This document shows positions 17,525 to 28,472 of a stretch of 64,000 nucleotides of DNA, piece by piece. The notes below the pieces were generated by a model. It did no database searches. It was not told where the DNA came from and saw only the letters and a program-made list of their open reading frames with translations. This stretch comes from Myxococcales bacterium (lineage in GTDB: Bacteria; Myxococcota; UBA727; VGSZ01), in contig JAHFED010000003.1 of NCBI GenBank assembly GCA_023248635.1, positions 62,001-126,000 of the forward strand, read 5' to 3'. The position numbers were made by a program, and so were the translations under genes. Numbering within the stretch: position 1 is the stretch's first letter; each line of letters starts with the position of its first letter.

Positions 17525-18370
17525 ATGGCGAACCCTCCCTCCCCTGCCCCGCCGCCTGCGTCCCGACCGCAGCCCTTCAAGCACACCCTCGGCCATACCG
17601 CCTTCGAGCTCCTCGGCATCACCGTGGCGATGACGCTGACGTCGTTGCTGCTCTACCGCTGCGTGCACGGCATCGGCGACGCCTGGGAGATCGACGGCAC
17701 CTCCGCTGGCAACTCCTTGGCCCTCGTGCTCGCCGGGGCGGTGTTCTCCGGCTACCTGCTGGCCGATCTCGGCAGCGGCGTGGTGCACTTCTCCTTCGAC
17801 CGATTTTTCTCTATCGATACGCCAGTCTTGGGCCGGCATTTTGTGCATCCTTTCCGCCGCCATCACTCCGATCCAAAAGACATCACGCTGCATGATTTCA
17901 TCGAGACCAACGGCAACAACTGTCTTGCGGCCTGCTGCGTGTTGATTCCGCTCGCGCTCATCCCCTTCGACTACACGGTCGGCTGGCAGCTCTTCGTCGT
18001 CGCCATCTTCGTCTTTGCCTCCATTGGCACCTTCGCAACCAACCAGTTCCACAAGTGGGCGCACATGCTCCACCCTCCCGCCCTTGCCGTGTGGCTGCAG
18101 CAGAAGCACCTGATCTTGCCGCGCGATCATCATCAGATTCATCACACGCATCCCTACCACACTCACTACTGTATCACGACCGGTTGGTTGAATGCTTTCC
18201 TACTGAAGATCCACTTCTGGCGTTTCCTCGAGATCTTTGGCCAGCGCGTGCTCCGCCTGCCGATCTTCACCGAGGAAACGCCCTGGGAGCAGCTGGCGGG
18301 CTCGACGGCCTTCGCCGAGCGCGAAGAAATGGCGAGCCTGTCGGAGCCCCAATTTTCCGAGTCCCGCTGA
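17525..18370 (+). CDS. carF: Plasmanylethanolamine desaturase, CarF/TMEM189 family
   Basis: 281 residues, about the length of Myxococcus CarF. The family makes the vinyl-ether bond of plasmalogens by desaturating plasmanylethanolamine; in Myxococcus it is also needed for the light (singlet oxygen) response of carotenoid genes. Histidine clusters that bind the di-iron centre are visible: HFVHPFRRHH with SDPKDITLHDF at about 105-125, a HKWAHMLH at 176-183, and DHHQIHHTHPYHTHYC at 201-216. Four membrane helices surround them. The ATG at 17525 was chosen by the family N-terminus. No carotenoid genes are in the window. Confidence 0.9.
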   Translation: MANPPSPAPPPASRPQPFKHTLGHTAFELLGITVAMTLTSLLLYRCVHGIGDAWEIDGTSAGNSLALVLAGAVFSGYLLADLGSGVVHFSFDRFFSIDTPVLGRHFVHPFRRHHSDPKDITLHDFIETNGNNCLAACCVLIPLALIPFDYTVGWQLFVVAIFVFASIGTFATNQFHKWAHMLHPPALAVWLQQKHLILPRDHHQIHHTHPYHTHYCITTGWLNAFLLKIHFWRFLEIFGQRVLRLPIFTEETPWEQLAGSTAFAEREEMASLSEPQFSESR

Positions 18371-18986
18371 GGTCGGTCGCGCAGGGTGGCTGCGATCTGA
18401 CTGCCCCTTTCCGCGTCACCAAGCAGCCCGCCGAAGCAACCCAGAAGCCGGCCCACCCCCGGCGCCGGCGTTGGATCCGCTGGTTTATTCCCACTTCTTT
18501 TGGGGAGATCGTTGGACCTTGATGGCCCTGGCCCAGGCGAGGTGACGATGACGATTGCGGTGGAGCTCGCTGGGGCTGAATGACGATGGATCCGTCGCCC
18601 AGGGTCCGTTCTCTGTGACTGCCCGGATCAGCGTCAGCGAGAAGCAACCCGATGATCCCAAGTCCAGTTGAAGTTCGCTCAGGCGCGGGGAGCGCGCGCG
18701 AAGCGGAGTTGGGTGGGCCCCACCGTCCGGCTTCGCCGGCGTGGGGAGGGTCTGCATCAGACCCTCCAGGAAGAACATCTCCGACCTCGGTGAACGAAGT
18801 TCAGCGAGATCGGGGATGAAACCTTTGGATCAGCGGCGAACAGACCCCGCCTGCGACTCCTTCGTTCCCCAAAAGAAACCCGCGCCGAGCAGACTCCATT
18901 GTTGACAGGGGAAAGGTCTTGGTGACAGCGTCCGCTCGGCGTTTCTTGCCCGTGCAGCGCGATGCTGCGCAATGAAGGAGCAACTC
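18371..18986. other. 616-base gene-free region with P5 repeat
   Basis: No credible gene. Positions about 18664-18830 hold a family P5 block: AAGTTCGCTCAGGCGCGGGG, an AGCGGAGTTGG edge, a CCGGCTTCGCCGG hairpin, and GGAGGGTCTG-CATCAGACCCTCC, closing with GTTCAGCGAGATCGGGGATG. TTGACA at 18902-18907 could be a -35 element for the gene at 18987, but no good -10 follows. The remaining sequence looks like decayed repeat or coding DNA. Confidence 0.6.
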
Positions 18987-19373
18987 ATGAAGATGAAACA
19001 TCTGCTGGTGGCGACGGCTTTGGCCCTCGTCCCAGCCACTGCCTCACTCGCCGACAAAGCCGCGCTCGAAGCGGCCAAGAAGGCCAAAGAAGAAGCCAAG
19101 GCGAAGGCCATCGAAGCCGCCCGTGAAAAAGCCAAGGCGGAGCTCGAGGCCAAGGCCAAGGCCAACGCTGTCGCTGCCGCCAAGAAGGTCGACAAGAAGG
19201 CCGAGGCCGAAGAGGCCAAAAAGGCCGAGGAAGAGCTTCACCAGCAGCACCTCGGCATCATCGAACGCTTGGAGCAGATCGCGACGGCCACGGCCAACGC
19301 CGAGCTGACCACCAAGGTCGCCTCCATCAAGACCAAAGAAGACAAGCGCCACACCCTCGCCATCGGCGGTTGA
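18987..19373 (+). CDS. Secreted Ala/Lys/Glu-rich helical protein
   Basis: 128 residues. A signal peptide (MKMKHLLVATALALVPATASLA) precedes a long Ala/Lys/Glu helix (KKAKEEAKAKAIEAAREK and similar) and a C-terminal helix with ERLEQIATATANAEL. Such proteins may lie in the periplasm as extended coiled coils. Function unknown. The start at 18987 is chosen because AAGGAG stands at 18975-18980, six bases upstream; an earlier ATG at 18972 would include that site in the coding region. Confidence 0.75.
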   Translation: MKMKHLLVATALALVPATASLADKAALEAAKKAKEEAKAKAIEAAREKAKAELEAKAKANAVAAAKKVDKKAEAEEAKKAEEELHQQHLGIIERLEQIATATANAELTTKVASIKTKEDKRHTLAIGG

Positions 19374-19501
19374 CGCGCAGAGCGTTGACGTCGTGCTCCC
19401 CGGCGACGTCGACGGCTCCGTTCTTGGTCTTTCAGTGATCTCGGAATCTCGGAATCCCCTCCTGCCCCGCGGCAAGAATTTTCGCACCGGAGTTTTTTTC
19501 C

Positions 19502-19804
19502 ATGAAGAAGTTGTCGATTGCCCTCTTGGCCGCGTTCGCGCTGGCCGCCGCCGCCTGCCCCGCTGAGCCACCCCCGCCCCCGCCGGAGCCGGTCAAGCCC
19601 GTCGAGCCGATCAAGCCCGTCGAGCCCCCGCCCCCGCCGAAGCCCGTGATCCCGGCCTACGAGCCCACTGGCGAACACGCTGACCTGAAGAAGGCTGCCG
19701 CCGCCGGCATCGACGAGAACACCGCCGTCATGAAGGCCGCCGAGACCGAAGCGAAGATCGACCAGGCCATCGCCACCCTCGAGGCCGCCCCCAAGAAGAA
19801 GTGA
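19502..19804 (+). CDS. Small proline-rich lipoprotein
   Basis: 100 residues. Lipoprotein signal LLAAFALAAAAC, then a proline-rich tether (PPPPPPEPVKPVEP and PVEPPPPPKPVIP) and a C-terminal charged helix (TEAKIDQAIATLEAAPKKK). The design suggests a lipid-anchored spacer reaching through the periplasm. CCGGAG lies 10 bases before the ATG. A rho-independent terminator follows at 19871. Confidence 0.75.
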   Translation: MKKLSIALLAAFALAAAACPAEPPPPPPEPVKPVEPIKPVEPPPPPKPVIPAYEPTGEHADLKKAAAAGIDENTAVMKAAETEAKIDQAIATLEAAPKKK

Positions 19805-19870
19805 TTCTTCCGCACGTTGGCAGCCTTTGGGCCGTGCAAGGGTCCAAACATCAGTACTTGCTGGAGAGTC

Positions 19871-19897
19871 GAGCGCCATCTGGCGCTCTTCTTTTTT
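19871..19897 (+). terminator. Rho-independent terminator
   Basis: Stem GAGCGCCA/TGGCGCTC with a TC loop, followed directly by TTCTTTTTT. It closes the transcript of the small proline-rich lipoprotein and lies before the P2 repeat array. Confidence 0.9.
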
Positions 19898-20249
19898 GCC
19901 GCACGATGTTAGGTCGTCGTCGTCATCTGAGGCGCTGCGAGGCTTGCACCCTCGGGCCGCAACGGCTCAAAGCTGGAAGCACCGTACGCGGTGCCAACGG
20001 CGCTCAGCAGACGTACTTTGCGCCGCGCCAACGGCGCAAAGCAGGAAGCGCTTTGCGCCGTGCCAACGGCGCAAAGCAGACGTACTTTGCGCCGTGCCAA
20101 CGGCGCAAAGCAGGAAGTACTTTGCGCCGTGCCAACTGCGCAAAGCAGGAAGCACTTTGCGCCGTGCCAACGGCGCAAAGCAGGAAGCCCTTTGCGCCGT
20201 GCCAACGGCGCCAAGCAGGAAGCACTTTGGCACTGCCAGGAGCCACACC
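19898..20249. repeat. Family P2 palindrome array (about 35-base unit)
   Basis: Six near-perfect copies of a 24-base palindrome (TTTGCGCCGT-GCCA-ACGGCGCAAA) begin at 20017, 20052, 20086, 20121, 20156 and 20191, with degenerate copies at both edges (about 19965-20232). Units are separated by an 11-base linker, GCAGGAAGCAC or GCAGACGTAC. The frame of the downstream kinase stays open through the whole array. It ends just before the kinase ribosome binding site (CCAGGAG at 20237-20243). Confidence 0.92.
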
Positions 20250-22475
20250 ATGACCGGGGCCGCGAAGCACACCCTCGACGCCATCGCCACCGCGACCCGG
20301 GCGACCTTTGACAAGCGCCGGAGCATTCTCTCCTTCGACGAATACCTCGACGACGTCGCGCTGCACCCGCGCCGGCACCTGCGCAACGCCGCCCGTTACC
20401 TGATGGACGTGATCCAGCACTTCGGCGTCGACGACATCAAGCACACCATTGGTCAGGTGCGACGCTGGCGCCTCTTCGATCAGGCCTTTGACGAAAACCG
20501 CGGGCGCGTCGCTGGACAAGAGCGTGTGCAGGCCGCCCTGGTGCGTGTGCTCGAGAACTTCGTGCGCAGTGGGCGCATCGATCGGCTGGTGCTGCTGCAC
20601 GGACCCAATGGGTCGGCGAAGACGTCGCTGATCCAGGCCCTGACCCGCGCGGCCGAGGTCTACTCCCAGACCGACGATGGCGCGCTCTATCGCTTCAACT
20701 GGATTTTTCCCACCGGGAGCGTGCAGCGCGGCAAGCTTGGCTTCGGCGGTTCGTCGTCGTTGCACGCGGGCAGCTATGCCCACCTCGAGGGCACCGCCGT
20801 CGAGAGCCGCCTGCCCTGCGAGCTCAAGGACCATCCCCTCTTTCTCCTGTCCCGTGAAGACCGCGTGGGCTTTCTGCAGGAGCTCGTGCGGCCGCTGCAG
20901 GATCGGGAGAAGGATTGGATGCTCCCCGAGATCTTGAAGACCGGCGATCTCAGCGTGAAGAACCGCCGCATCTTCGACGCCCTGCTGGCCACCCACCACG
21001 GCGACATCCACGAGGTGCTGCGCCACGTGCAGGTCGAGCGCTTCTACCTCTCGCGCCGCTACCGCTGTGGCGTCGTCGCCGTCGAACCCCAGCTCAGCGT
21101 CGACGCCCACTCCCGGCAGGTCACCGCCGATCGATCCCTGGCCATGTTGCCGCCGGCGTTGCAGCACGTCGCCCTCTTTGAGACCGCCGGCGCGCTCAAC
21201 GATGCCAACCGCGGTGTCTTGGAGTTCAACGATCTCTTGAAACGCCCGCTCGACGCCTGGAAATATTTGTTGGTGGCGACGGAGCAGGCGCAGGCGTCGC
21301 TGGATCAGGTCTCTCTCTTTCTCGACGTCGTGATGATTGGCAGCAGCAACGAACTGCATCTCGACGCCTTCAAGCAGCACCCCGATTGGCCGTCGTTCAA
21401 GGGACGGATGGATCTCATCACCGCGCCTTATTTATTGAGGGTGAGCGACGAGCTCTCGATCTACTCCGACCAGGTCCCGCGGGCGTTGACCGGGCTGCAC
21501 GTCGCGCCCCACGCCCTCGAAGTCGCTGCGCGCTTTGCGGTGTTGACGCGCCTCGAGCCGCCCGAGCCCGGCCACTACCCAGAGCAGGTGAGAGACACCA
21601 TCGCCGGCCTCACGCCCGTCGAAAAGATGGCCCTCTACGACGACGGCGCCGTTCCCGAACGCCTCACCCAGCGTGAGAAGAAAGACCTCCGCGCCATCGC
21701 CGCCCGCCTCTACGAGGAACACGTCAACGACGACGACTACGAGGGACGCCACGGCGCCTCGGCGCGCGAGATCCGCGTGGTGCTCTTGAACGCGGCCCAA
21801 GATCGGCGCTTCGATCACCTCTCGCCCATCGCCGTTCTCGACGAGCTGCGCCAGCTGGTGAAGGCACGCTCCTCCTACGATTGGCTGCGCCGCGATGCCG
21901 TGCGCGGCTACCGCGACGTCAACGCCTTCGTCGAAGACATCGAAGACCTCTTGCAACGACAGCTCGAAGAAGAGGTGCGCGAGTCCATCGGCCTGGTGAA
22001 GGCCGGCAGCCACGTCGAGCTCTTCGAGCGCTATCTCAAGCACGTGTCGGCGTGGACCAAGGGCGAAAAGCTCCCCGATCCCATTCACCCCGGGCGCTCG
22101 GTGGACCCCGATCCCGAAGTGCTGCGGCTCGTCGAGAGCGTGTTGTCGGCATCGGGAGAGAGCGCCGAGGACTTTAGACGGGGCCTCATCGCCCAAATCG
22201 GCGCCTACAAGCTCGAGCACCCCGATGACGCCGTCGACTACGAGCTTTTGTTCGGTAATTATATGCGCCGCTTGAAAGAAGATTTTTATACTCAGCGGCG
22301 CAGCGCCATCGAGAGGATCGAGACGGCCTTGCTCAAGCTCCTCGATGGCGAACCTGCGCGCGACGTCGACCCCAAAGACCGAGAGCAAGCCGAGCGCTTG
22401 CGAGCCAACCTACTCATAAAAGGTTACAATGATTCGTCGATGAGAACCATTGTCGCCTGGCTTTTGAAGCGCTGA
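20250..22475 (+). CDS. prkA: PrkA-family serine protein kinase (AAA domain)
   Basis: 741 residues from an ATG preceded by CCAGGAG. PrkA proteins are AAA ATPases with a C-terminal kinase-like part and act in stationary-phase and stress signalling. The P-loop GPNGSAKT is at 118-125. Other PrkA-type segments are NDANRGVLEFNDLLKRP, VVMIGSSNELHLDAF and FKGRMDLITAPYLLRVS, and the C-terminal ELLFGNYMRRLKEDFYTQ. In most bacteria prkA is next to yeaH (DUF444) and spoVR; neither is here. Three further plus-strand genes follow with gaps of 10 bases or overlaps. Confidence 0.87.
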   Translation: MTGAAKHTLDAIATATRATFDKRRSILSFDEYLDDVALHPRRHLRNAARYLMDVIQHFGVDDIKHTIGQVRRWRLFDQAFDENRGRVAGQERVQAALVRVLENFVRSGRIDRLVLLHGPNGSAKTSLIQALTRAAEVYSQTDDGALYRFNWIFPTGSVQRGKLGFGGSSSLHAGSYAHLEGTAVESRLPCELKDHPLFLLSREDRVGFLQELVRPLQDREKDWMLPEILKTGDLSVKNRRIFDALLATHHGDIHEVLRHVQVERFYLSRRYRCGVVAVEPQLSVDAHSRQVTADRSLAMLPPALQHVALFETAGALNDANRGVLEFNDLLKRPLDAWKYLLVATEQAQASLDQVSLFLDVVMIGSSNELHLDAFKQHPDWPSFKGRMDLITAPYLLRVSDELSIYSDQVPRALTGLHVAPHALEVAARFAVLTRLEPPEPGHYPEQVRDTIAGLTPVEKMALYDDGAVPERLTQREKKDLRAIAARLYEEHVNDDDYEGRHGASAREIRVVLLNAAQDRRFDHLSPIAVLDELRQLVKARSSYDWLRRDAVRGYRDVNAFVEDIEDLLQRQLEEEVRESIGLVKAGSHVELFERYLKHVSAWTKGEKLPDPIHPGRSVDPDPEVLRLVESVLSASGESAEDFRRGLIAQIGAYKLEHPDDAVDYELLFGNYMRRLKEDFYTQRRSAIERIETALLKLLDGEPARDVDPKDREQAERLRANLLIKGYNDSSMRTIVAWLLKR

Positions 22476-22485
22476 CGGGAGAAAC

Positions 22486-23063
22486 ATGCACAACCACAGC
22501 TTCCAGTCCCTCACGTCCCTGGGCAACGACGAGCTGGATCGCGTGCTCGAAGCCGGCGTCCCTCCCGCCTTCTCGAGCATCGCTGGCTCCGAGTTTCGCG
22601 GCTGGAACGTCTTCGGCGACTTCATGGGCCGCGCCGTCGGCACCGTCTTGGGTATCCAGCGCTTCGCCAAGGGCTTCTTCGCCAGAGATGCTGGTGGCGA
22701 CGTCGACGGGCTCGAGGCCATCGAGGGGTACAACGTGAAAATCCAACGCGGCACCAAAGACGAGCCCTGGACCGCGATCCCCGACGACGCCCGCCCCACC
22801 CGCTTCGGTTTTTACAAGGTGTGGAAGGCCGGTCTGGGCGATGGACGGCTGGGTCGCCACCCCAATGCCCTCCTGCTGGACTACAGCCAGGGCAATCCCA
22901 AGCCGGGCCTCTTTGAGGGCGGCGGGCTCAAGGACTTCGTCGTGCAGGTCAGCGCCGACAATCCCAATCTGCTGCTCGGCAAGGCGTACATGATGCTGGG
23001 CCCTGTGAGCACGCCGCCCTCGTTCTTCGTGATCGAGCGACTGCGGAAAGTAGACTTTCGCCC

Positions 23064-23067
<4 letters not shown>
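22486..23067 (+). CDS. Conserved-looking protein of unknown function
   Basis: 193 residues, no signal peptide or membrane helix. I do not recognise a family. The chain looks globular: MHNHSFQSLTSLGNDELD, FGDFMGRAVGTVLGIQRFAKG, then a beta-rich second half (FYKVWKAGLGDGRL, NALLLDYSQGN, VQVSADNPNLLLGKAYMML). GGGAG lies 6 bases before the ATG. It begins 10 bases after prkA, and its stop overlaps the next start (GTGA), so it is the middle gene of this operon. Confidence 0.65.
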
Positions 23068-24068
<1,001 letters not shown>

Positions 24069-24078
24069 AGGTCGCGAG

Positions 24079-24594
24079 ATGCGCAGTCAGGCCCTGAGTC
24101 CCGTCGTGGCTTACGATTTCGCGCTGCAGTCCTATGGCCTCGACGACGCCATCGCCGCCCGCTTTGCCCAGGGGGTCAGCCTCGATGCGGTGATCGCCTT
24201 GCACCTGGAGCTGCTGGACGCCATCGCTGCTCGGGTGCCCCCCGCTGAAGACGTCGTCGTCAACGCGGGCGCTGTCGTGCGGGGTCCCCGCGATCTCACG
24301 GCCTGCCGACGAGCGCAGCGGTCGCTGAGGCCCCACTGGGAGCGCTGGGCGAGCGGCATGGAGCAACAGCCCGGTTGCGCCCACTACCGCATCGCGTGCC
24401 TGGCGGCCGGTGCCTTGTCTTGCGTGATGACCGAGAAGGCGGCCAAGCGCCGTGATTGCGTCGTCGGCGCACTGACCACCGCCGAGATGGCCCACGCGGA
24501 GCTCGGTGATGCCGCCGACGTCGCCTGGGGTCGGGTGCGGCGCGCCCTTGAGCTGCATCTCCCGCGAGTCGCTGACGTCGCCGTCGCTCGCTGA
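24079..24594 (+). CDS. Protein of unknown function, helical
   Basis: 171 residues. The start at 24079 is 10 bases after the previous stop. It is predicted to be mostly helical (YDFALQSYGLDDAIAARFAQ, SLDAVIALHLELLDAIAAR) with four Cys in the middle (TACRRAQ, GCAHYRIACLAAGALSCV). It lacks a signal peptide. I recognise no family. It is the last gene of the prkA run; the opposing fabF gene ends 4 bases later. Confidence 0.55.
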   Translation: MRSQALSPVVAYDFALQSYGLDDAIAARFAQGVSLDAVIALHLELLDAIAARVPPAEDVVVNAGAVVRGPRDLTACRRAQRSLRPHWERWASGMEQQPGCAHYRIACLAAGALSCVMTEKAAKRRDCVVGALTTAEMAHAELGDAADVAWGRVRRALELHLPRVADVAVAR

Positions 24595-24598
24595 TCGT

Positions 24599-25873
24599 TC
24601 AGCGCGCTCGGCCAAAGAGCAACACGCCGTTGGTGCCGCCGAAGCCGAAGGAATTGGACTGGACGACGTCGACACGGTGCTGGCGGGCTGTGTTCGGGAT
24701 GTAGTCGAGCTCGCATTCGGGGTCGGGCGTCTCGTAGTTGATGGTGGGCGGCAACACGCCCCGTTGCAGGGCCAAAACCGAGATCACGCTTTCGACGCCG
24801 CCCGCACCGCCGAGGAGATGGCCGGTCATGGACTTCGTCGACGACACCATCAACTTCTTGGTGTGATCGCCGTAGACCGCTTTGATGGCGTCGCTCTCGC
24901 TCTTGTCGTTGAAGTGCGTCGAAGTGCCGTGGGCGTTGATGTAGCCGACCTGCTCCTTGTTGATCCCGGCCATGCGCAGGGCTTGCTTGAACGCGCGCTG
25001 GGCGCCCTCGCCTCCCTCAGAGGGAGCGGTGATGTGGTTGGCGTCGGCGGTGGAGCCGTAGCCGATCATCTCGGCATAGATGGTGGCGCCCCGCTTTTGC
25101 GCGTGCGTGTACTCCTCGAGCAGCAAGAAGCCCGCACCCTCGCCCATGACGAAGCCGCTGCGGTTCTTCTCGAAGGGGCGGCTGGCTTTTTCGGGTGCGT
25201 CGTTGCTGTTGGTGCACAGCGCGTGCATCGAGGCGAAGCCGGCGACCGCGAGGGGCTCGCAGCAGGCTTCGGCGCCGCCGCACAACATCAGATCCGCGCG
25301 TCCGTCGCGCACGTGCATGAAGCCTTCGCCGATGCCGTGGGCCCCAGAGGTGCACGCCGACGCCGGCGCCCAATTGGCCCCGCGCAGGTTGAAGCGGATG
25401 GAGATGTTGCCCGGAGCGAGGTTGGCGACGATGGCCGGGATGAAAAATGCGCTGACCCGCCGCGGGCCCTTGGTCATCAGGCTGGTGTAGCTGTCGATGA
25501 TGCCGCCCAACCCGCCCAGGCCGACGCCGACGATGCAGCCGGCCATGTCTCCTTCTTCGTCGGAGAGCTTTGGGGGCAGCCCGGCGGAGTCCCAACACTG
25601 CTTCGCCGCCGCCTGGGCCAAGAGAATGAAGCGCTCCATGCGCTTGGCGTCTTTCTTGTGCTCGGTCCAAGCCTCGGGATCGAACTGGGGCACCAGGCCA
25701 GCGATGGTGACCGGAAGCTTGGCGCCGGCGAATTCCAGCGTCTTCCACTCTTCGACGGTGCGAATCCCGCTCTTGCCGTTGACGAGCCCCGTCCAGGATT
25801 GCTCGGTGGTGACGCCGAGGGGCGTCGTCATGCCGATGCCAGTGACCACAACGCGTCGGGACTGTGCGGACAT
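24599..25873 (-). CDS. fabF: 3-oxoacyl-ACP synthase II
   Basis: 424 residues from ATG at 25873, with TTGAGGAG just upstream. FabF extends acyl-ACP by condensation with malonyl-ACP. The catalytic Cys is C174 in [13 protein letters not shown]; the two active-site His are in NAHGTST and in [10 protein letters not shown], and SFGFGGTNG closes the fold. It follows acpP on the same strand (124 bases), the usual acpP-fabF order, but no other fab genes are near. Confidence 0.95.
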   Translation of the reverse strand: MSAQSRRVVVTGIGMTTPLGVTTEQSWTGLVNGKSGIRTVEEWKTLEFAGAKLPVTIAGLVPQFDPEAWTEHKKDAKRMERFILLAQAAAKQCWDSAGLPPKLSDEEGDMAGCIVGVGLGGLGGIIDSYTSLMTKGPRRVSAFFIPAIVANLAPGNISIRFNLRGANWAPASACTSGAHGIGEGFMHVRDGRADLMLCGGAEACCEPLAVAGFASMHALCTNSNDAPEKASRPFEKNRSGFVMGEGAGFLLLEEYTHAQKRGATIYAEMIGYGSTADANHITAPSEGGEGAQRAFKQALRMAGINKEQVGYINAHGTSTHFNDKSESDAIKAVYGDHTKKLMVSSTKSMTGHLLGGAGGVESVISVLALQRGVLPPTINYETPDPECELDYIPNTARQHRVDVVQSNSFGFGGTNGVLLFGRAR

Positions 25874-25997
25874 GAGGCTCCTCAAGACCAGGCCCGGCGA
25901 CCTGGGGTGCCGGCGTCTTGAACCAGCAGAACTTCAGTGCGAACCGCCGAACCACACCGCAGACCGCGGCTGGAGCAAGACAGCAGCCGCGACGGCG

Positions 25998-26228
25998 TCA
26001 GGAATGCGTTTGCACGTAGCCGATGGCGTCGCCGACGGTGCGAATCTTTTCGGCTTCTTCGTCGGGGATCTCGGTCTGGAACTCTTCTTCCATTGCCATG
26101 ATCAGCTCGACGATGTCGAGGGAGTCGGCGCCCAGGTCTTCGATGAATTTGCTCTCAGGCTTGATCTGTTCTTCGGAGACGCCGAGTTGGTCGGCAATGA
26201 TCGACTTGACGCGGTTCTCGACAGACAT
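25998..26228 (-). CDS. acpP: Acyl carrier protein
   Basis: 76 residues. Ser36 in [12 protein letters not shown] is the site for the phosphopantetheine arm. The chain is acidic and has the usual length and ending ([16 protein letters not shown]). An AAGGAG ribosome binding site lies upstream of the ATG at 26228. Its product carries fatty-acid intermediates for FabF, encoded next. Confidence 0.97.
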   Translation of the reverse strand: MSVENRVKSIIADQLGVSEEQIKPESKFIEDLGADSLDIVELIMAMEEEFQTEIPDEEAEKIRTVGDAIGYVQTHS

Positions 26229-26515
26229 CGTGGCTCCTTGGAGGAACAGGCAGGCGCTGCTGCTACCCGTCTTCGTTTTCGGAGACAACCGTGTCGTCGC
26301 GCCGCACCACATTGCCGGCATCGGCGCAAGAGCCGACCCCATCCCCGTGACCGGGCGAAGCGGCCCCGCGCGCCGTGCCAACGGCGCCAAGTACCGGCCC
26401 TGCGCCCTGCAAGTGCGCACTGCCGTCGGCTCGAAGTGAGGGGGACGCGCTCTTCTCGCGGATGACACTTGTGTGAAGCCCTGGCGCCGCATACATGGTG
26501 GCCTCCTGATTCGGT
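26229..26515. other. Region between acpP and tRNA-Glu
   Basis: 287 bases between divergent units, so it should contain both promoters; I cannot assign them with confidence. A single P2-type palindrome (CGCCGTGCCAACGGCGCCAA) lies at 26371-26390. No gene is visible. Confidence 0.5.
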
Positions 26516-26591
26516 GACCCCATCGTCTAGAGGCCCAGGACATTGCCCTTTCACGGCAATGACGGGGGTTCGAATCCCCCTGGGGTCGCCA
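26516..26591 (+). tRNA. tRNA-Glu (anticodon TTC)
   Basis: A full cloverleaf: acceptor GACCCCA/TGGGGTC, D arm with CGTCTAGAGG, anticodon arm TTGCC-CTTTCAC-GGCAA with anticodon TTC, and T arm GGGGG-TTCGAAT-CCCCC. The discriminator G and an encoded CCA end the gene at 26591. A terminator follows 9 bases later, so it is a single-gene unit. Confidence 0.96.
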
Positions 26592-26599
26592 ACCTGAAC

Positions 26600-26630
26600 A
26601 CCGGCGCATCACAACGCCGGTTTTCTTTTT
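26600..26630 (+). terminator. Rho-independent terminator of the tRNA gene
   Basis: Stem ACCGGCG/CGCCGGT around an 8-base loop, followed by TTTTCTTTTT. Confidence 0.9.
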
Positions 26631-26640
26631 CGGGTGTGAG

Positions 26641-26766
26641 CTGTGCCAACGGCTCAAAGCAGGAAGCACTTCCCCGTCGGCGACGCTCGTTTTCTTTTCC
26701 CGCGCTCGCTGGTCAGGTCCGGTCCCAGCGTCCTGAAGCGCCGACGGTTGAGCCGTTGGCACCGCC
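26641..26766. repeat. Half and single copies of family P2
   Basis: GTGCCAACGGCTCAAAGCAG at 26643-26662 carries the right arm and linker of P2. TTGAGCCGTTGGCACC at 26748-26763 is an inverted copy. They flank the leader of the Gly-Glu repeat lipoprotein and could pair over about 100 bases. Confidence 0.65.
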
Positions 26767-26789
26767 AACAGAACTTCGCCGAGGCCCCG

Positions 26790-28211
<1,422 letters not shown>

Positions 28212-28225
28212 AGGCCCCAGGAATG

Positions 28226-28439
28226 TTCATCGCCTGGCGGCGATGAATTCACCCACAGCGCTTCGCCTGTCGGTGAATTGTCCACAGGTTCATCGCCTGG
28301 CGGCGATGAATTCACCCACAGCGCTTCGCCTGTCGGTGAATTGTCCACAGGTTCATCGCCTGGCGGCGATGAATTCACCGACAGCGCTTCGCCTGTCGGT
28401 GAATTGTCCACAGGTTCATCGCCTGGCGGCGATGAATTG
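28226..28439. repeat. Family P3, 63-base tandem repeat (four units)
   Basis: Units start at 28226, 28289, 28352 and 28415 (last one partial), exactly 63 bases apart. Each has two palindromes: TTCATCGCC-TGGC-GGCGATGAA and TTCACCGACAG...CTGTCGGTGAA, then TTGTCCACAGG. The unit is 21 codons and has no stop in one frame, where it reads STGSSPGGDEFTDSASPVGEL-like. It joins the end of the lipoprotein gene to the HisH-like gene. The same unit occurs in the PLD gene at 34171-34332. Confidence 0.95.
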
Positions 28440-28472
28440 CGGCCCCCATCGTCGTCGGCGCAAGCTGCGCGG

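Noticed and set aside
19965-20249. CRISPR-like array
   Set aside because: Regular 35-base period, but the spacers are only 11 bases, nearly identical, and the repeats are full palindromes. No cas genes are near.
19827-20249. N-terminal extension of PrkA through the repeat array
   Set aside because: The frame is open, but the array residues are repetitive, a terminator precedes it and a good ribosome binding site stands before the ATG at 20250.
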